A DNA stretch of 24,143 nucleotides, taken from a virus. The position numbers were made by a program, and so were the translations under genes. Every line of letters starts with the position of its first letter. Position 1 is the first letter of the stretch. The DNA lies in IMG/VR virus record IMGVR_UViG_3300034104_000734, positions 1-24,143 of that record; one strand, written 5' to 3'. The notes under the pieces were generated by a model. The model was not told the origin of the DNA. It searched no databases and worked only from the letters and a program-made list of their open reading frames with translations. This document shows positions 1-5,453 of this stretch, piece by piece.

Positions 1-747
1 GGAGCTCGCGTAGCTGACCCTAGTTTTGTAGGCGCTAGCTTATCAAGTGGAGGAACAGGAACAAGCTGGCCTGAAGTAAGATCTCAATACCAAAAGGGTC
101 AGAGATCAGCTGAGTTCAACCGAAAGGATGTACCGGCAGAATTGAAGAGTTACTTAACCGGCAAGACCAATAAGTTAAGTGAAGACTTTGATGAGCCAGT
201 TATCAGAAGTGGTGGTGATGTTTCATACACCAGAACGGCTAAATCATCAAAGATGGGTGAGTTCAAGGACACGCCAAAGAACGAGAAGATGACCAAGATG
301 GCCACTATGAAGCCAACAAAGATCGCCACAGGTGGCTCACTCAAGCAGGCAAAGCCAAAGAGCACAGCCACTGAGGGTTGGTTCGGTGACTACGTCCCTA
401 GCACAAAGGGTGTATCCAATAAGCAGCTTAAGCAGTTCGCTTCATACGCATCTAAGAGTAATTTAGGTGAGAGCTTTATTGCGTCGCCTAAGTCATCTAT
501 CGACCAATATAAGGGTGAGATGAAGTCTCAGCGCAAACAATACGCTAAAGAAGGTAACATGGCTGGTGTTAAGGCTACAACGGCTGACATTCGTCAAGCA
601 CGAAGTGCTAGTAAGTTCATTGGATCAAAAAATCCGCTTGACGTACCTGGCATGGCTACTGGTTACAGAGCTGCTCAAGAGAATGCAGCCAATCGAAACA
701 CAATTAAGGCACAAGTAAAGTCCTTAAAAGGCTACGGAATGAGATAA
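1..747 (+). CDS. C-terminal part of a disordered phage protein (5' end outside window)
   Basis: The frame is open from base 1 to the TAA at 745-747, giving 248 visible codons, and the true start lies upstream. An apparent start at 142 is only a TTG leucine codon inside the open frame and should not be used. The protein is rich in Lys, Ser, Thr, Ala and Gly, with a low-complexity stretch of KMTKMATMKPTK type and no hydrophobic segment, so it looks mostly disordered. I do not recognise the family. Its place at the end of a transcription unit that closes with a strong terminator fits a virion-associated protein, but this is inference from position only. Confidence 0.75.
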   Translation, partial: GARVADPSFVGASLSSGGTGTSWPEVRSQYQKGQRSAEFNRKDVPAELKSYLTGKTNKLSEDFDEPVIRSGGDVSYTRTAKSSKMGEFKDTPKNEKMTKMATMKPTKIATGGSLKQAKPKSTATEGWFGDYVPSTKGVSNKQLKQFASYASKSNLGESFIASPKSSIDQYKGEMKSQRKQYAKEGNMAGVKATTADIRQARSASKFIGSKNPLDVPGMATGYRAAQENAANRNTIKAQVKSLKGYGMR

Positions 748-755
748 CAAACATG

Positions 756-782
756 AAGCCCCTTGAAATCGAGGGGTTTTTT
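756..782 (+). terminator. Rho-independent terminator after the first gene
   Basis: A 7-bp stem (CCCCTTG at 759-765 paired with CGAGGGG at 770-776, one G-T pair) closes an AAAT loop and is followed by six T. It lies 9 bases after the stop codon and before the chaperonin promoter, so it separates the two units. Confidence 0.85.
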
Positions 783-814
783 CATTATAATTAGACTAAT
801 GTCCCAAATTTGAC

Positions 815-828
815 TAAATTTGTGACAT
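815..828 (+). promoter_or_regulatory. Bacteroidota-type promoter for the chaperonin operon
   Basis: TAAATTTG at 815-822 is a perfect match to the -7 consensus TAnnTTTG. I see no clear TTG -33 element 17-23 bases upstream. The box is preceded by CAAATTTG (805-812), so CAAATT and AATTTG form an inverted repeat with a 6-base spacer. The 14 bases TAAATTTGTGACAT recur exactly at 15106-15119. Transcription would begin near 827-829, leaving an A-rich leader of about 12 bases before the groEL ATG and no Shine-Dalgarno motif, as is usual in Bacteroidota. Confidence 0.7.
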
Positions 829-840
829 AAATCTAATAAA

Positions 841-2409
841 ATGGTAGTAAAACATGTACATTTAGGCGACGAAGGTCGTAAAAAGCTCATTAAAGGCATC
901 AAAACGATCGCTGGAGCTGTAAAAAGCACATTAGGTGCGCGAGGCCGGACGGTCTTGATTGAATCAGAGCATCACGTTGGTGGTATTACAGTAACAAAGG
1001 ACGGTGTGACGGTCGCTAAGTCGATCAATCTCTACGACCCGGTTGAGAATTTGGCTGTTATGATGATGCGACAGGCTGCTGAGAAGACAGCTACTGTTGC
1101 AGGTGATGGCACAACCACGTCAATCGTGATCGCTGAGGCCATTGTTGATGCGGCATCCGATGTAATTACTTCAGATGACAACGTCACTGAGGTGATCCGT
1201 GAGATCAATGAGATCACAACTGACGTTGTGAAGCATTTGACCAAACGAGCCAAGAAGCTCTCAGGTAAGAAGCTTAAGGACGTTGCGTCTATCAGTGCAA
1301 ACAATGACACGACAATTGGTGGTATGATCGCTGACGCGTTCAGTGAGGTTAAGATGGTATCTGTTGAGAACAGCAAGGACCACAACACGTATGTTGAGGT
1401 GATCAAGGGGATTAAGACTGACCGAGGTTGGACTAGTCGCCATTTCATCACTGACTACAAGCGCCAGGAGGCCATCCTAGAGAACCCATATGTCTTGATC
1501 ACTGACCAAGAGATCAATAACCTGCTCAACATTGAGCGCGTTCTCCAACATGTTGTCGCACAGAACAAGTCACTACTCATCATCGGTGAGATGACACCTG
1601 CTGCACTTAATACCCTTAATATAAATGTCGCTCAGGGCAAGATCAAGGCATGCCACATTATGCCGCCGAACTTCGGGTACCGTCAGAAAGATTTGTTGGA
1701 AGACCTAGCTATCGCATTGGACGGCACATATTTCAGTGAGGACACTGGTGATGACTTGTCGTTGATTGATGTGGCACACCTAGGTAGGTGCTCTAAGGTG
1801 ATTGTTGGCAAGGACCATACGATCTTTATGCCTTATGCTAGCTCTCAAGATAGCATAGACGCGCGCATTGCCGACATCAACGAGACTATCTTCGACGGCA
1901 TCACTAAAGAAGAGATGGATAACCGCAAGGAGCGTGCAGCCAATCTATCAGGTGGTGTTGCTGTGATCTACGTAGGTGCTCTCAGTGACATTGAGCAGAA
2001 GGAGAAGCGCGATCGCATCGATGACGCTGTCTGCGCTGTTGAGGCGGCCTTAGAGGAGGGTATCCTTCCTGGAGGCGGTGTTGCTCTATTTGAGTATGCA
2101 ATCACGCACTTACGCGGCAAGATGAGTGCTGCTGAGCGAATTATGTTCAGAGCTATAACAGCTCCAATGTGGCAGATACTTGTGAACGCTGGCAAGGACG
2201 CTCAAGAAATCATGGACAGCATCATACCATTCCCTAACGAGGGCTATGACGTGAAGGGTGAGCAGTATGGTGACATGATCAAGCTTGGTATTATTGACCC
2301 GGCTAAGGTTACAAAGAACGCCTTATTGAACGCTGTGTCTGTAGCGACTACAATCATGAGCACAAATGCAATAATCACAAATATCAGAGCAGATGAAGGT
2401 ATTAAGTAA
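841..2409 (+). CDS. groEL: Phage-encoded chaperonin GroEL (Hsp60, group I)
   Basis: This 522-aa protein is a divergent full-length GroEL, whose double-ring complex folds proteins in an ATP-driven cycle. The nucleotide-site signatures are present: TLGARGR (30-36; the usual Pro is Ala), TKDGVTVAK with Asp54, GDGTTT (88-93) with Asp89, and IDDA with Asp395 followed by GILPGGGVAL. By alignment from memory these Asp residues match E. coli D52, D87 and D398, so the ATPase site looks intact. The apical domain is diverged: E. coli Y199/Y203/F204 correspond to Trp197/His201/Phe202 and L234 appears replaced by Glu232. The usual Gly-Gly-Met tail is absent. The 3' end overlaps groES by 17 nt. Folding of phage virion proteins is the likely job (inference). 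Confidence 0.95.
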   Translation: MVVKHVHLGDEGRKKLIKGIKTIAGAVKSTLGARGRTVLIESEHHVGGITVTKDGVTVAKSINLYDPVENLAVMMMRQAAEKTATVAGDGTTTSIVIAEAIVDAASDVITSDDNVTEVIREINEITTDVVKHLTKRAKKLSGKKLKDVASISANNDTTIGGMIADAFSEVKMVSVENSKDHNTYVEVIKGIKTDRGWTSRHFITDYKRQEAILENPYVLITDQEINNLLNIERVLQHVVAQNKSLLIIGEMTPAALNTLNINVAQGKIKACHIMPPNFGYRQKDLLEDLAIALDGTYFSEDTGDDLSLIDVAHLGRCSKVIVGKDHTIFMPYASSQDSIDARIADINETIFDGITKEEMDNRKERAANLSGGVAVIYVGALSDIEQKEKRDRIDDAVCAVEAALEEGILPGGGVALFEYAITHLRGKMSAAERIMFRAITAPMWQILVNAGKDAQEIMDSIIPFPNEGYDVKGEQYGDMIKLGIIDPAKVTKNALLNAVSVATTIMSTNAIITNIRADEGIK

Positions 2410-2653
2410 ATACTTGCTCGTTAAGCGAGTAAGTGAGCAAAAGCAGACCAAGAGTGGTTTGCTTCTGACTGGCGAGGACGCCAATGAGATGCGTTACCAT
2501 AAGGCTATTGTCTACAAAGTAGGCGATAACATCCTCGGCATAAATTCCGAGGATACTATCCTTTACGACAAAGTGCAAAGCCACGAGATCATCCTTGATA
2601 ATGAAAGGATGACTATAATTCAGGAGAAGGACGTTGTTTGCGTCTTCGATTAA
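2393..2653 (+). CDS. groES: Phage-encoded co-chaperonin GroES (Hsp10)
   Basis: An 86-aa cpn10-like protein that would cap the phage GroEL ring, somewhat shorter than the roughly 97-aa cellular form. It begins KVLSKYLLVKR, as in GroES, followed by a probable mobile loop in which the hydrophobic tripeptide of E. coli (IVL) appears as LLL within TKSGLLLTG. A Gly-Asp turn (VGDN) and a C-terminal NERMTIIQEKDVVCV strand match the family barrel. The ATG lies inside the groEL end, so the two are translationally coupled, but the order groEL-groES is opposite to the bacterial operon. Its last 41 nt overlap the 3' end of the convergent gene on the - strand. Confidence 0.88.
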   Translation: MKVLSKYLLVKRVSEQKQTKSGLLLTGEDANEMRYHKAIVYKVGDNILGINSEDTILYDKVQSHEIILDNERMTIIQEKDVVCVFD

Positions 2654-3098
2654 AATCTGTGATTGCAATAGCTAAGGTCTTCTGATTGAACGGTGCGTTT
2701 TTTCGGAAGGCCTTATTGCGTCTTACAGATGTTGGTATTGGTTCTTCACCGGTCAACTTCTTATAGATCGACGTAATCATTTTCTTGGCCTTAAAAGACA
2801 CCTCATACAGCTGGCCTTCGTTGTAATTTTTCTGTCGCCATTCTGTTATCCATCCCTCTTTCAACAATCTGTTGAAGCGGTCTCTATCCCAGGTCATGAA
2901 GTTCTTGTATTCGTCAAAGTCTGACTTTCTGAACAGTCTGTTGCCATGTAAAAAGAACAGCATCTCAAGATCTGACAGTCTGATGCCATAGTTTACTTGG
3001 GCCCATCGTCTAACGATTGCCCACTCTGTAAGAAAGTCATACTTCAGCGGTTCGCGTTGTACTATCCTTTCGTAGATGATTGTTTTTCTAACTTTCAT
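2613..3098 (-). CDS. Winged-helix-like DNA-binding protein (MarR-type fold suspected)
   Basis: The only convincing - strand gene here; 161 aa and basic. The core (about 20-110) reads as helices followed by a strand pair: an ISL-like segment YGIRLSDLEMLFFLH, a helix with TWDRDRFNRLLKEGWI and a wing-like TEWRQKNYNEGQLYEVS, then a helix AKKMITSIYKKLTGEE. This order (dimer helix, wHTH, wing, return helix) resembles MarR-like winged-helix proteins. I recall similar proteins in other Bacteroidota phages but cannot confirm a function. Its promoter shares a palindrome with the divergent + strand unit, which suggests autoregulation (inference). A CAT at 3096-3098 gives the start, only 4-6 bases from the predicted transcript start. 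It converges on groES with a 41-nt overlap. Confidence 0.8.
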   Translation of the reverse strand: MKVRKTIIYERIVQREPLKYDFLTEWAIVRRWAQVNYGIRLSDLEMLFFLHGNRLFRKSDFDEYKNFMTWDRDRFNRLLKEGWITEWRQKNYNEGQLYEVSFKAKKMITSIYKKLTGEEPIPTSVRRNKAFRKNAPFNQKTLAIAITDFNRRRKQRPSPEL

Positions 3099-3139
3099 TA
3101 TATTTGTACAAATATATTGATAATGGGACTATATAGCAA
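3080..3139. promoter_or_regulatory. Divergent overlapping promoters sharing an 18-bp palindrome
   Basis: TATATTTGTACAAATATA at 3099-3116 is a perfect palindrome. It holds a TAnnTTTG -7 box on each strand: TATATTTG at 3099-3106 (+) and the same at 3116-3109 (-). A TTG lies 16 bases before the + box (3080-3082), and a TTG on the - strand lies 20 bases before the other box (complement of CAA 3137-3139), acceptable for -33 elements. The two start sites are so close that RNA polymerase probably cannot use both at once, and a dimeric regulator bound here would control both genes (inference). Confidence 0.75.
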
Positions 3140-3293
3140 CATTCACGCAAAAAGAGAGCGAATTAAAGCTGGATCAGGTGAGAAGATGCGCAAACCAGGC
3201 GAGAAGGGAGCACCAAAAGCTCAGAACTTTAAAGATGCCGCTAAAACAGCAAAAGATGGCAAAGGATCCAAGGTTAGAAAGAGCGGGCGTTAG
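3123..3293 (+). CDS. Small basic conserved phage protein (MGLYSNIHAKRERI family)
   Basis: A 56-aa protein with the order MGLYSNIHAKRERIKAGSGE, then KMRKPGEKGAPKAQNF and a Lys-rich tail. The open frame extends upstream to 2997, but the promoter at 3099-3106 and the typical MGLY start support the ATG at 3123. I recall this short Lys/Gly-rich protein (RIAAGSGEKMRKPG-like) as recurrent in Bacteroidota phages and in crAss-like relatives. Its function is unknown; it is strongly basic and probably disordered, so binding to DNA or RNA, or a place in the virion, is possible. The next gene starts 38 nt before its stop, in another frame. Confidence 0.75.
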   Translation: MGLYSNIHAKRERIKAGSGEKMRKPGEKGAPKAQNFKDAAKTAKDGKGSKVRKSGR

Positions 3294-3558
3294 TGGCTAC
3301 AATCAGCCCAAGCGCACTCCTAGTCACCCTACAAAGAGCCACGTTGTGGTTGCCAAAGAAGGTGACCAGGTAAAATTGATTCGCTTTGGGCAGCAGGGTG
3401 TTAAGACCAATCAGACTGCAGGTCAACGTGATGCTTTCAAAAGCCGTCACGCCAAGAATATATCAAAAGGTAAGATGAGTGCTGCGTTTTGGGCTGATAA
3501 AGTTAAGTGGAGTCCAAGCAAGACTGCATCACCTAGCACTAAATGGAAGAAAGGATGA
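3256..3558 (+). CDS. Small basic conserved phage protein (MAKDPRLERAGVSG family)
   Basis: A 100-aa protein. The frame is open from 3178, but the ATG at 3256 gives MAKDPRLERAGVSGYNQPKR, a start I recognise from related phage proteins, so it is preferred. Visible blocks are TPSHPTKSHVVVAKEG, then LIRFGQQGV, then a basic end FKSRHAKNISKGKMSAAFWA. The RFGQQGV...FKxRHxKNIxxGKMSAAFWAxKxKW pattern is a known conserved phage block of unknown role, to my recollection. It overlaps the preceding gene by 38 nt and the next by 4 nt. Confidence 0.78.
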   Translation: MAKDPRLERAGVSGYNQPKRTPSHPTKSHVVVAKEGDQVKLIRFGQQGVKTNQTAGQRDAFKSRHAKNISKGKMSAAFWADKVKWSPSKTASPSTKWKKG

Positions 3559-3929
3559 ACAATATACCATTCAAGAATAAGGATATTGAGTTTTTAGGAA
3601 AGAAGAAAAGGATCCGTGAGATGCGTGGAGATGAGTACGTCAACATGCCAAACGGTGAGGTATCCTCACACTTGATGTCTAGCCGTGGTAAGGAGGCATT
3701 TCCAACCGTTTTCCCAAACAAACTAGGGTCGCATGAGTACAAGGATTGGACTGACATGCCAAACACCTCAGAGGCCTACAATGAGGCCAAGAAGAGGGGT
3801 GAGGTCGTGAAGTTTGCCACAGCTAAGAGAGCTGAGAAGATGGCATTTGGCGCTTGGAAGAAAGGCGACGCTAGAAAAGAAGCAATGCAGAACTATGCTA
3901 ATTATAAGAAATCACAAAGGTCTAGGTGA
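3555..3929 (+). CDS. Conserved phage protein of unknown function (PNGEVSSH type)
   Basis: A 124-aa soluble, charged protein. ATGs exist at 3543 and 3555; the second makes a 4-base ATGA overlap with the preceding stop, the usual junction in this window, and is preferred. The visible pattern is MRGDEYVNMPNGEVSSHLM, then AFPTVFPN, WTDMP, then EAKKRGEVVKFATAKRAEK and AFGAWKKG. The combination of 'NGExSSHL..., AFPT(L/V)FPN, EAKKRGE, A.G.WKK' is familiar from proteins of other phages, where function is also unknown. No membrane span, signal peptide or catalytic motif is visible. It belongs to the small-gene run 3123-4303. Confidence 0.78.
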   Translation: MNNIPFKNKDIEFLGKKKRIREMRGDEYVNMPNGEVSSHLMSSRGKEAFPTVFPNKLGSHEYKDWTDMPNTSEAYNEAKKRGEVVKFATAKRAEKMAFGAWKKGDARKEAMQNYANYKKSQRSR

Positions 3930-4107
3930 CACCATCGCAGCAGTCGCTTCTGCTATTGGCATTGAGAAGACTGAAAACTGTGGATGTCAAGAGAGGCAGG
4001 ACTCTCTTAACAACCCAGATCTACTAATAAATAAACTGTTCTATGGGACAAAGCAAGACATCGAAGTATTACGCGGCCAATCCGAAGGCAGCGGAGAAGA
4101 GGCGTGA
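3895..4107 (+). CDS. Small Cys-containing conserved phage protein (KGLGDTI...CGCxxR)
   Basis: A 70-aa protein starting at the ATG at 3895 (MLIIRNHKGLGDTIAAVAS); the frame is open upstream to 3814, but the upstream codons copy the overlapping gene and look non-native. The signature KGLGDTIAAVASAIGIEK followed by NCGCQERQDSLN is recognisable: in related phage proteins a GLGDT...GI helix pair precedes a CGC-x-x-R/K-x-x-x-LN motif. The role is unknown; the paired cysteines could bind a metal, though only two are present. Family members, as I recall, stop soon after LN(K)xFPY, whereas here about 25 further residues run into the next gene, giving a 65-nt overlap. Confidence 0.65.
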   Translation: MLIIRNHKGLGDTIAAVASAIGIEKTENCGCQERQDSLNNPDLLINKLFYGTKQDIEVLRGQSEGSGEEA

Positions 4108-4303
4108 ATATCAGCGTGAATTGAATTCTACTGAGGAGCGAAAGAAGTATCGGGCTGATCATACGAAAGCTCGTCGTGCCAATGGTATCGACGGGAAAGG
4201 AGGGCCTGATATGAGTTCCACAAAAAGTGGTAAATTTGTAAAAGAAAACCCAAGTAAAAACCGAGCTCGAAACGGTGCAAACGGCAAGAGCGTAAAAAAA
4301 TAA
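4043..4303 (+). CDS. Small highly basic conserved phage protein
   Basis: An 86-aa Lys/Arg-rich protein: MGQSKTSKYYAANPKAAEKR, YQRELNSTEERKKYR, then RRANGIDGKGGPDMSSTKSG and a basic tail ending KSVKK. The layout 'SKYYxxNPxAxxKxxxYxxxxN......R...G..G.G.DMSxTKSG' matches small proteins I recall in many large phages. It is helical in the first half, disordered later, with no known function. DNA or capsid association is a guess based on charge. It overlaps the CGC protein by 65 nt in another frame. Confidence 0.75.
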   Translation: MGQSKTSKYYAANPKAAEKRREYQRELNSTEERKKYRADHTKARRANGIDGKGGPDMSSTKSGKFVKENPSKNRARNGANGKSVKK

Positions 4304-4306
4304 TAT

Positions 4307-4921
4307 ATGGCAACAATTCCATCGGGACAAAAGTTCCACACAGTACCGGCAGGTGTTCAAACAGTTGAGCGTGGATCAGCATTAGCTAATTCGCAGCGTG
4401 AGATATATACAATGCAAGATGTTATTGACACTGTGTCTCAGAATGTTTCAGCAAACCCATCTGTTATTGATTTAAAAGTAACAAACGGAACTGCTGTAAC
4501 AGGTACGACAAACACTACAATCTCTCAAAATATTCTTATTCCTGCAAATACATTTACATCTGCAGGAGGAGCTCTTGAGTTTATGGCTAGGTATCAAAAA
4601 ACAGGTACTGCTGCAAATTATTCTTCTACTGTTTATATTAATACATCTAATACATTAACAGGAGCAAATGCTTTAGCATGGTTTAGTTCAAATCCAAATA
4701 CTTTAATTCAGGGTATTAGAACTGCTAGAATAAGTGCAAATACACTAACTGTTTATCCTGCAAATACAACTGCATTGTCTGATTATGCTGCAACAAGTAC
4801 AGCACAAACATCGGTTGCATTTAACCCAACTGTTGACAATTATTTATTATTTGCTGTTCAATTAAACGATGGGACTGATTCAGCGGTAGTTGAAATGGCT
4901 AGAGCGGTGAAATACGAATAA
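4307..4921 (+). CDS. Virion appendage protein with an IPAN beta domain
   Basis: A 204-aa protein. Residues 1-45 (IPSGQKFHTVP...YTMQDVID) look like an attachment or multimerisation leader, as in phage structural proteins. Residues about 54-204 are rich in Thr, Ser, Asn and short beta strands, with ILIPANTF at 76-83, VYINTSNTLTG at 109-119 and a closing TVDNYLL...AVKYE. The same domain occurs in the protein at 15252-15845 and at the C end of the tail fibre at 10296-12359, so it is probably an exposed appendage or receptor-binding beta sandwich (fold is inference). The gene is followed by a terminator. From about 4440 it is visibly more AT-rich than upstream genes. Confidence 0.75.
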   Translation: MATIPSGQKFHTVPAGVQTVERGSALANSQREIYTMQDVIDTVSQNVSANPSVIDLKVTNGTAVTGTTNTTISQNILIPANTFTSAGGALEFMARYQKTGTAANYSSTVYINTSNTLTGANALAWFSSNPNTLIQGIRTARISANTLTVYPANTTALSDYAATSTAQTSVAFNPTVDNYLLFAVQLNDGTDSAVVEMARAVKYE

Positions 4922-4945
4922 AACTAAACTACTATAAAAAGTCGA

Positions 4946-4968
4946 GCCACCTTAACCGGTGGCTTTTT
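4946..4968 (+). terminator. Rho-independent terminator after the first appendage gene
   Basis: GCCACC (4946-4951) pairs with GGTGGC (4958-4963) around a TTAACC loop and is followed by five T. It closes the unit that begins at the divergent promoter. Confidence 0.85.
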
Positions 4969-4985
4969 CGTTTTAAAATATTGCC

Positions 4986-4993
4986 TATCTTTG
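4986..4993 (+). promoter_or_regulatory. Bacteroidota-type promoter for the fibre and lysis unit
   Basis: TATCTTTG matches TAnnTTTG and lies just after a terminator and 20 bases before the next ATG. No clear -33 TTG is seen. No further terminator or promoter is obvious until 15106, so this promoter may drive about 10 kb of fibre and lysis genes (inference). Confidence 0.65.
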
Positions 4994-5012
4994 TCTTATA
5001 AATTAAAAAGAG

Positions 5013-5279
5013 ATGGCATATCAAAAATTACAAGTACAGCGCGCAGCATTAGTTACACCGAGCGACACTGTGAACATCCCATACGTAGGTGGTGACGGAA
5101 CGACTCCAAGCTGGCCTTGTGTCCTTTATATTGGCACTGGTGGCAACCTTCGCGTTTTAACCGAGGGCGGCGATGATGTGGTATTCACAAACGTATTAGG
5201 CGGGACAACACTTCCTGTCAATGTTGTAAGAGTATTTGCTGCCAACACAACGGCTAGCAATATCGTAGCAATGTGGTAA
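5013..5279 (+). CDS. Spike-like virion protein
   Basis: An 88-aa beta-rich protein, first in its unit. The sequence SDTVNIPYVGGDG, then CVLYIGTGGNLRVLTEGGDD, VVFTNVLGGTTLPVNVVRVF and a final IVAMW follows the pattern 'LYVG.GGDLRVxTAGGDDVxFxNVxxGxxLPVxVxRVxxxxTxAxxIVALW'. I recall this pattern from small trimeric spike or spike-base proteins of phages and gene transfer agents. It contains no membrane span or signal. The neighbouring genes are fibre proteins, which agrees with a role at the virion surface or tail tip. The exact position in the particle cannot be read from the sequence. Confidence 0.75.
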   Translation: MAYQKLQVQRAALVTPSDTVNIPYVGGDGTTPSWPCVLYIGTGGNLRVLTEGGDDVVFTNVLGGTTLPVNVVRVFAANTTASNIVAMW

Positions 5280-5280
5280 T

Positions 5281-5445
5281 ATGTGGATCATTGGTGGCAT
5301 ATTAAATGCTGTTGGGGCAAACTATATTGGCGACCCTAACTATATAGCTGTATCGTTTCGTAACAGAGTGCAAGCTGACGGCGGTACATTTGAGGCACAA
5401 AACTGTTTAATATCATTTCTAACAAGTTTACAACAGATCTCATGA
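5281..5445 (+). CDS. 54-aa fibre-leader protein (ADGG motif)
   Basis: ATG at 5281, directly after the spike stop, opens 54 codons: MWIIGGILNAVGANYIGD, then FRNRVQADGGTFEAQNCLI and SFLTSLQQIS. The part RVQADGGTFEAQNC resembles residues 514-527 of the tail fibre at 10296 (RVLDDGGVVESLDC), so it is a recurrent fibre mini-module rather than noise. In other phages such a segment is fused to larger fibre domains, to my recollection. Its TGA overlaps the endonuclease ATG by ATGA. If the endonuclease gene is removed, the same ATGA overlap joins it to the large fibre gene at 6142. Confidence 0.65.
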   Translation: MWIIGGILNAVGANYIGDPNYIAVSFRNRVQADGGTFEAQNCLISFLTSLQQIS

Positions 5446-5453
5446 GCCTATTA
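5442..5453 (+). repeat. Short direct repeat at the left edge of the endonuclease insert
   Basis: ATGAGCCTATTA here corresponds to ATGAGTTTATTA at 6142-6153, 10 of 12 bases identical, so both the endonuclease and the downstream fibre begin with MSLL. The repeat marks the left and right ends of the insert. Confidence 0.5.

Noticed and set aside
142-747. Complete gene starting at 142
   Set aside because: The codon at 142 is TTG and the frame is open back to base 1, so this is the end of a longer gene.
1032-1451. - strand ORF of 139 aa inside groEL
   Set aside because: Antisense shadow of a well-supported gene, with a composition given by the complementary codons.
841-2653. Host chromosomal groEL/groES beside a prophage
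   Set aside because: Reversed gene order, divergence of the protein, phage genes on both sides and shared promoter sequence with a phage unit argue for phage genes.
2997-3293. 98-aa gene starting at 2997
   Set aside because: The first 42 codons lie antisense to the winged-helix gene and upstream of the promoter; the family start MGLYSNIH is at 3123.
5281-5445. 5' remnant of the large fibre gene broken by the endonuclease insertion
   Set aside because: Removing the insert gives an ATGA overlap and not a continuous frame, so the two were probably already separate genes.
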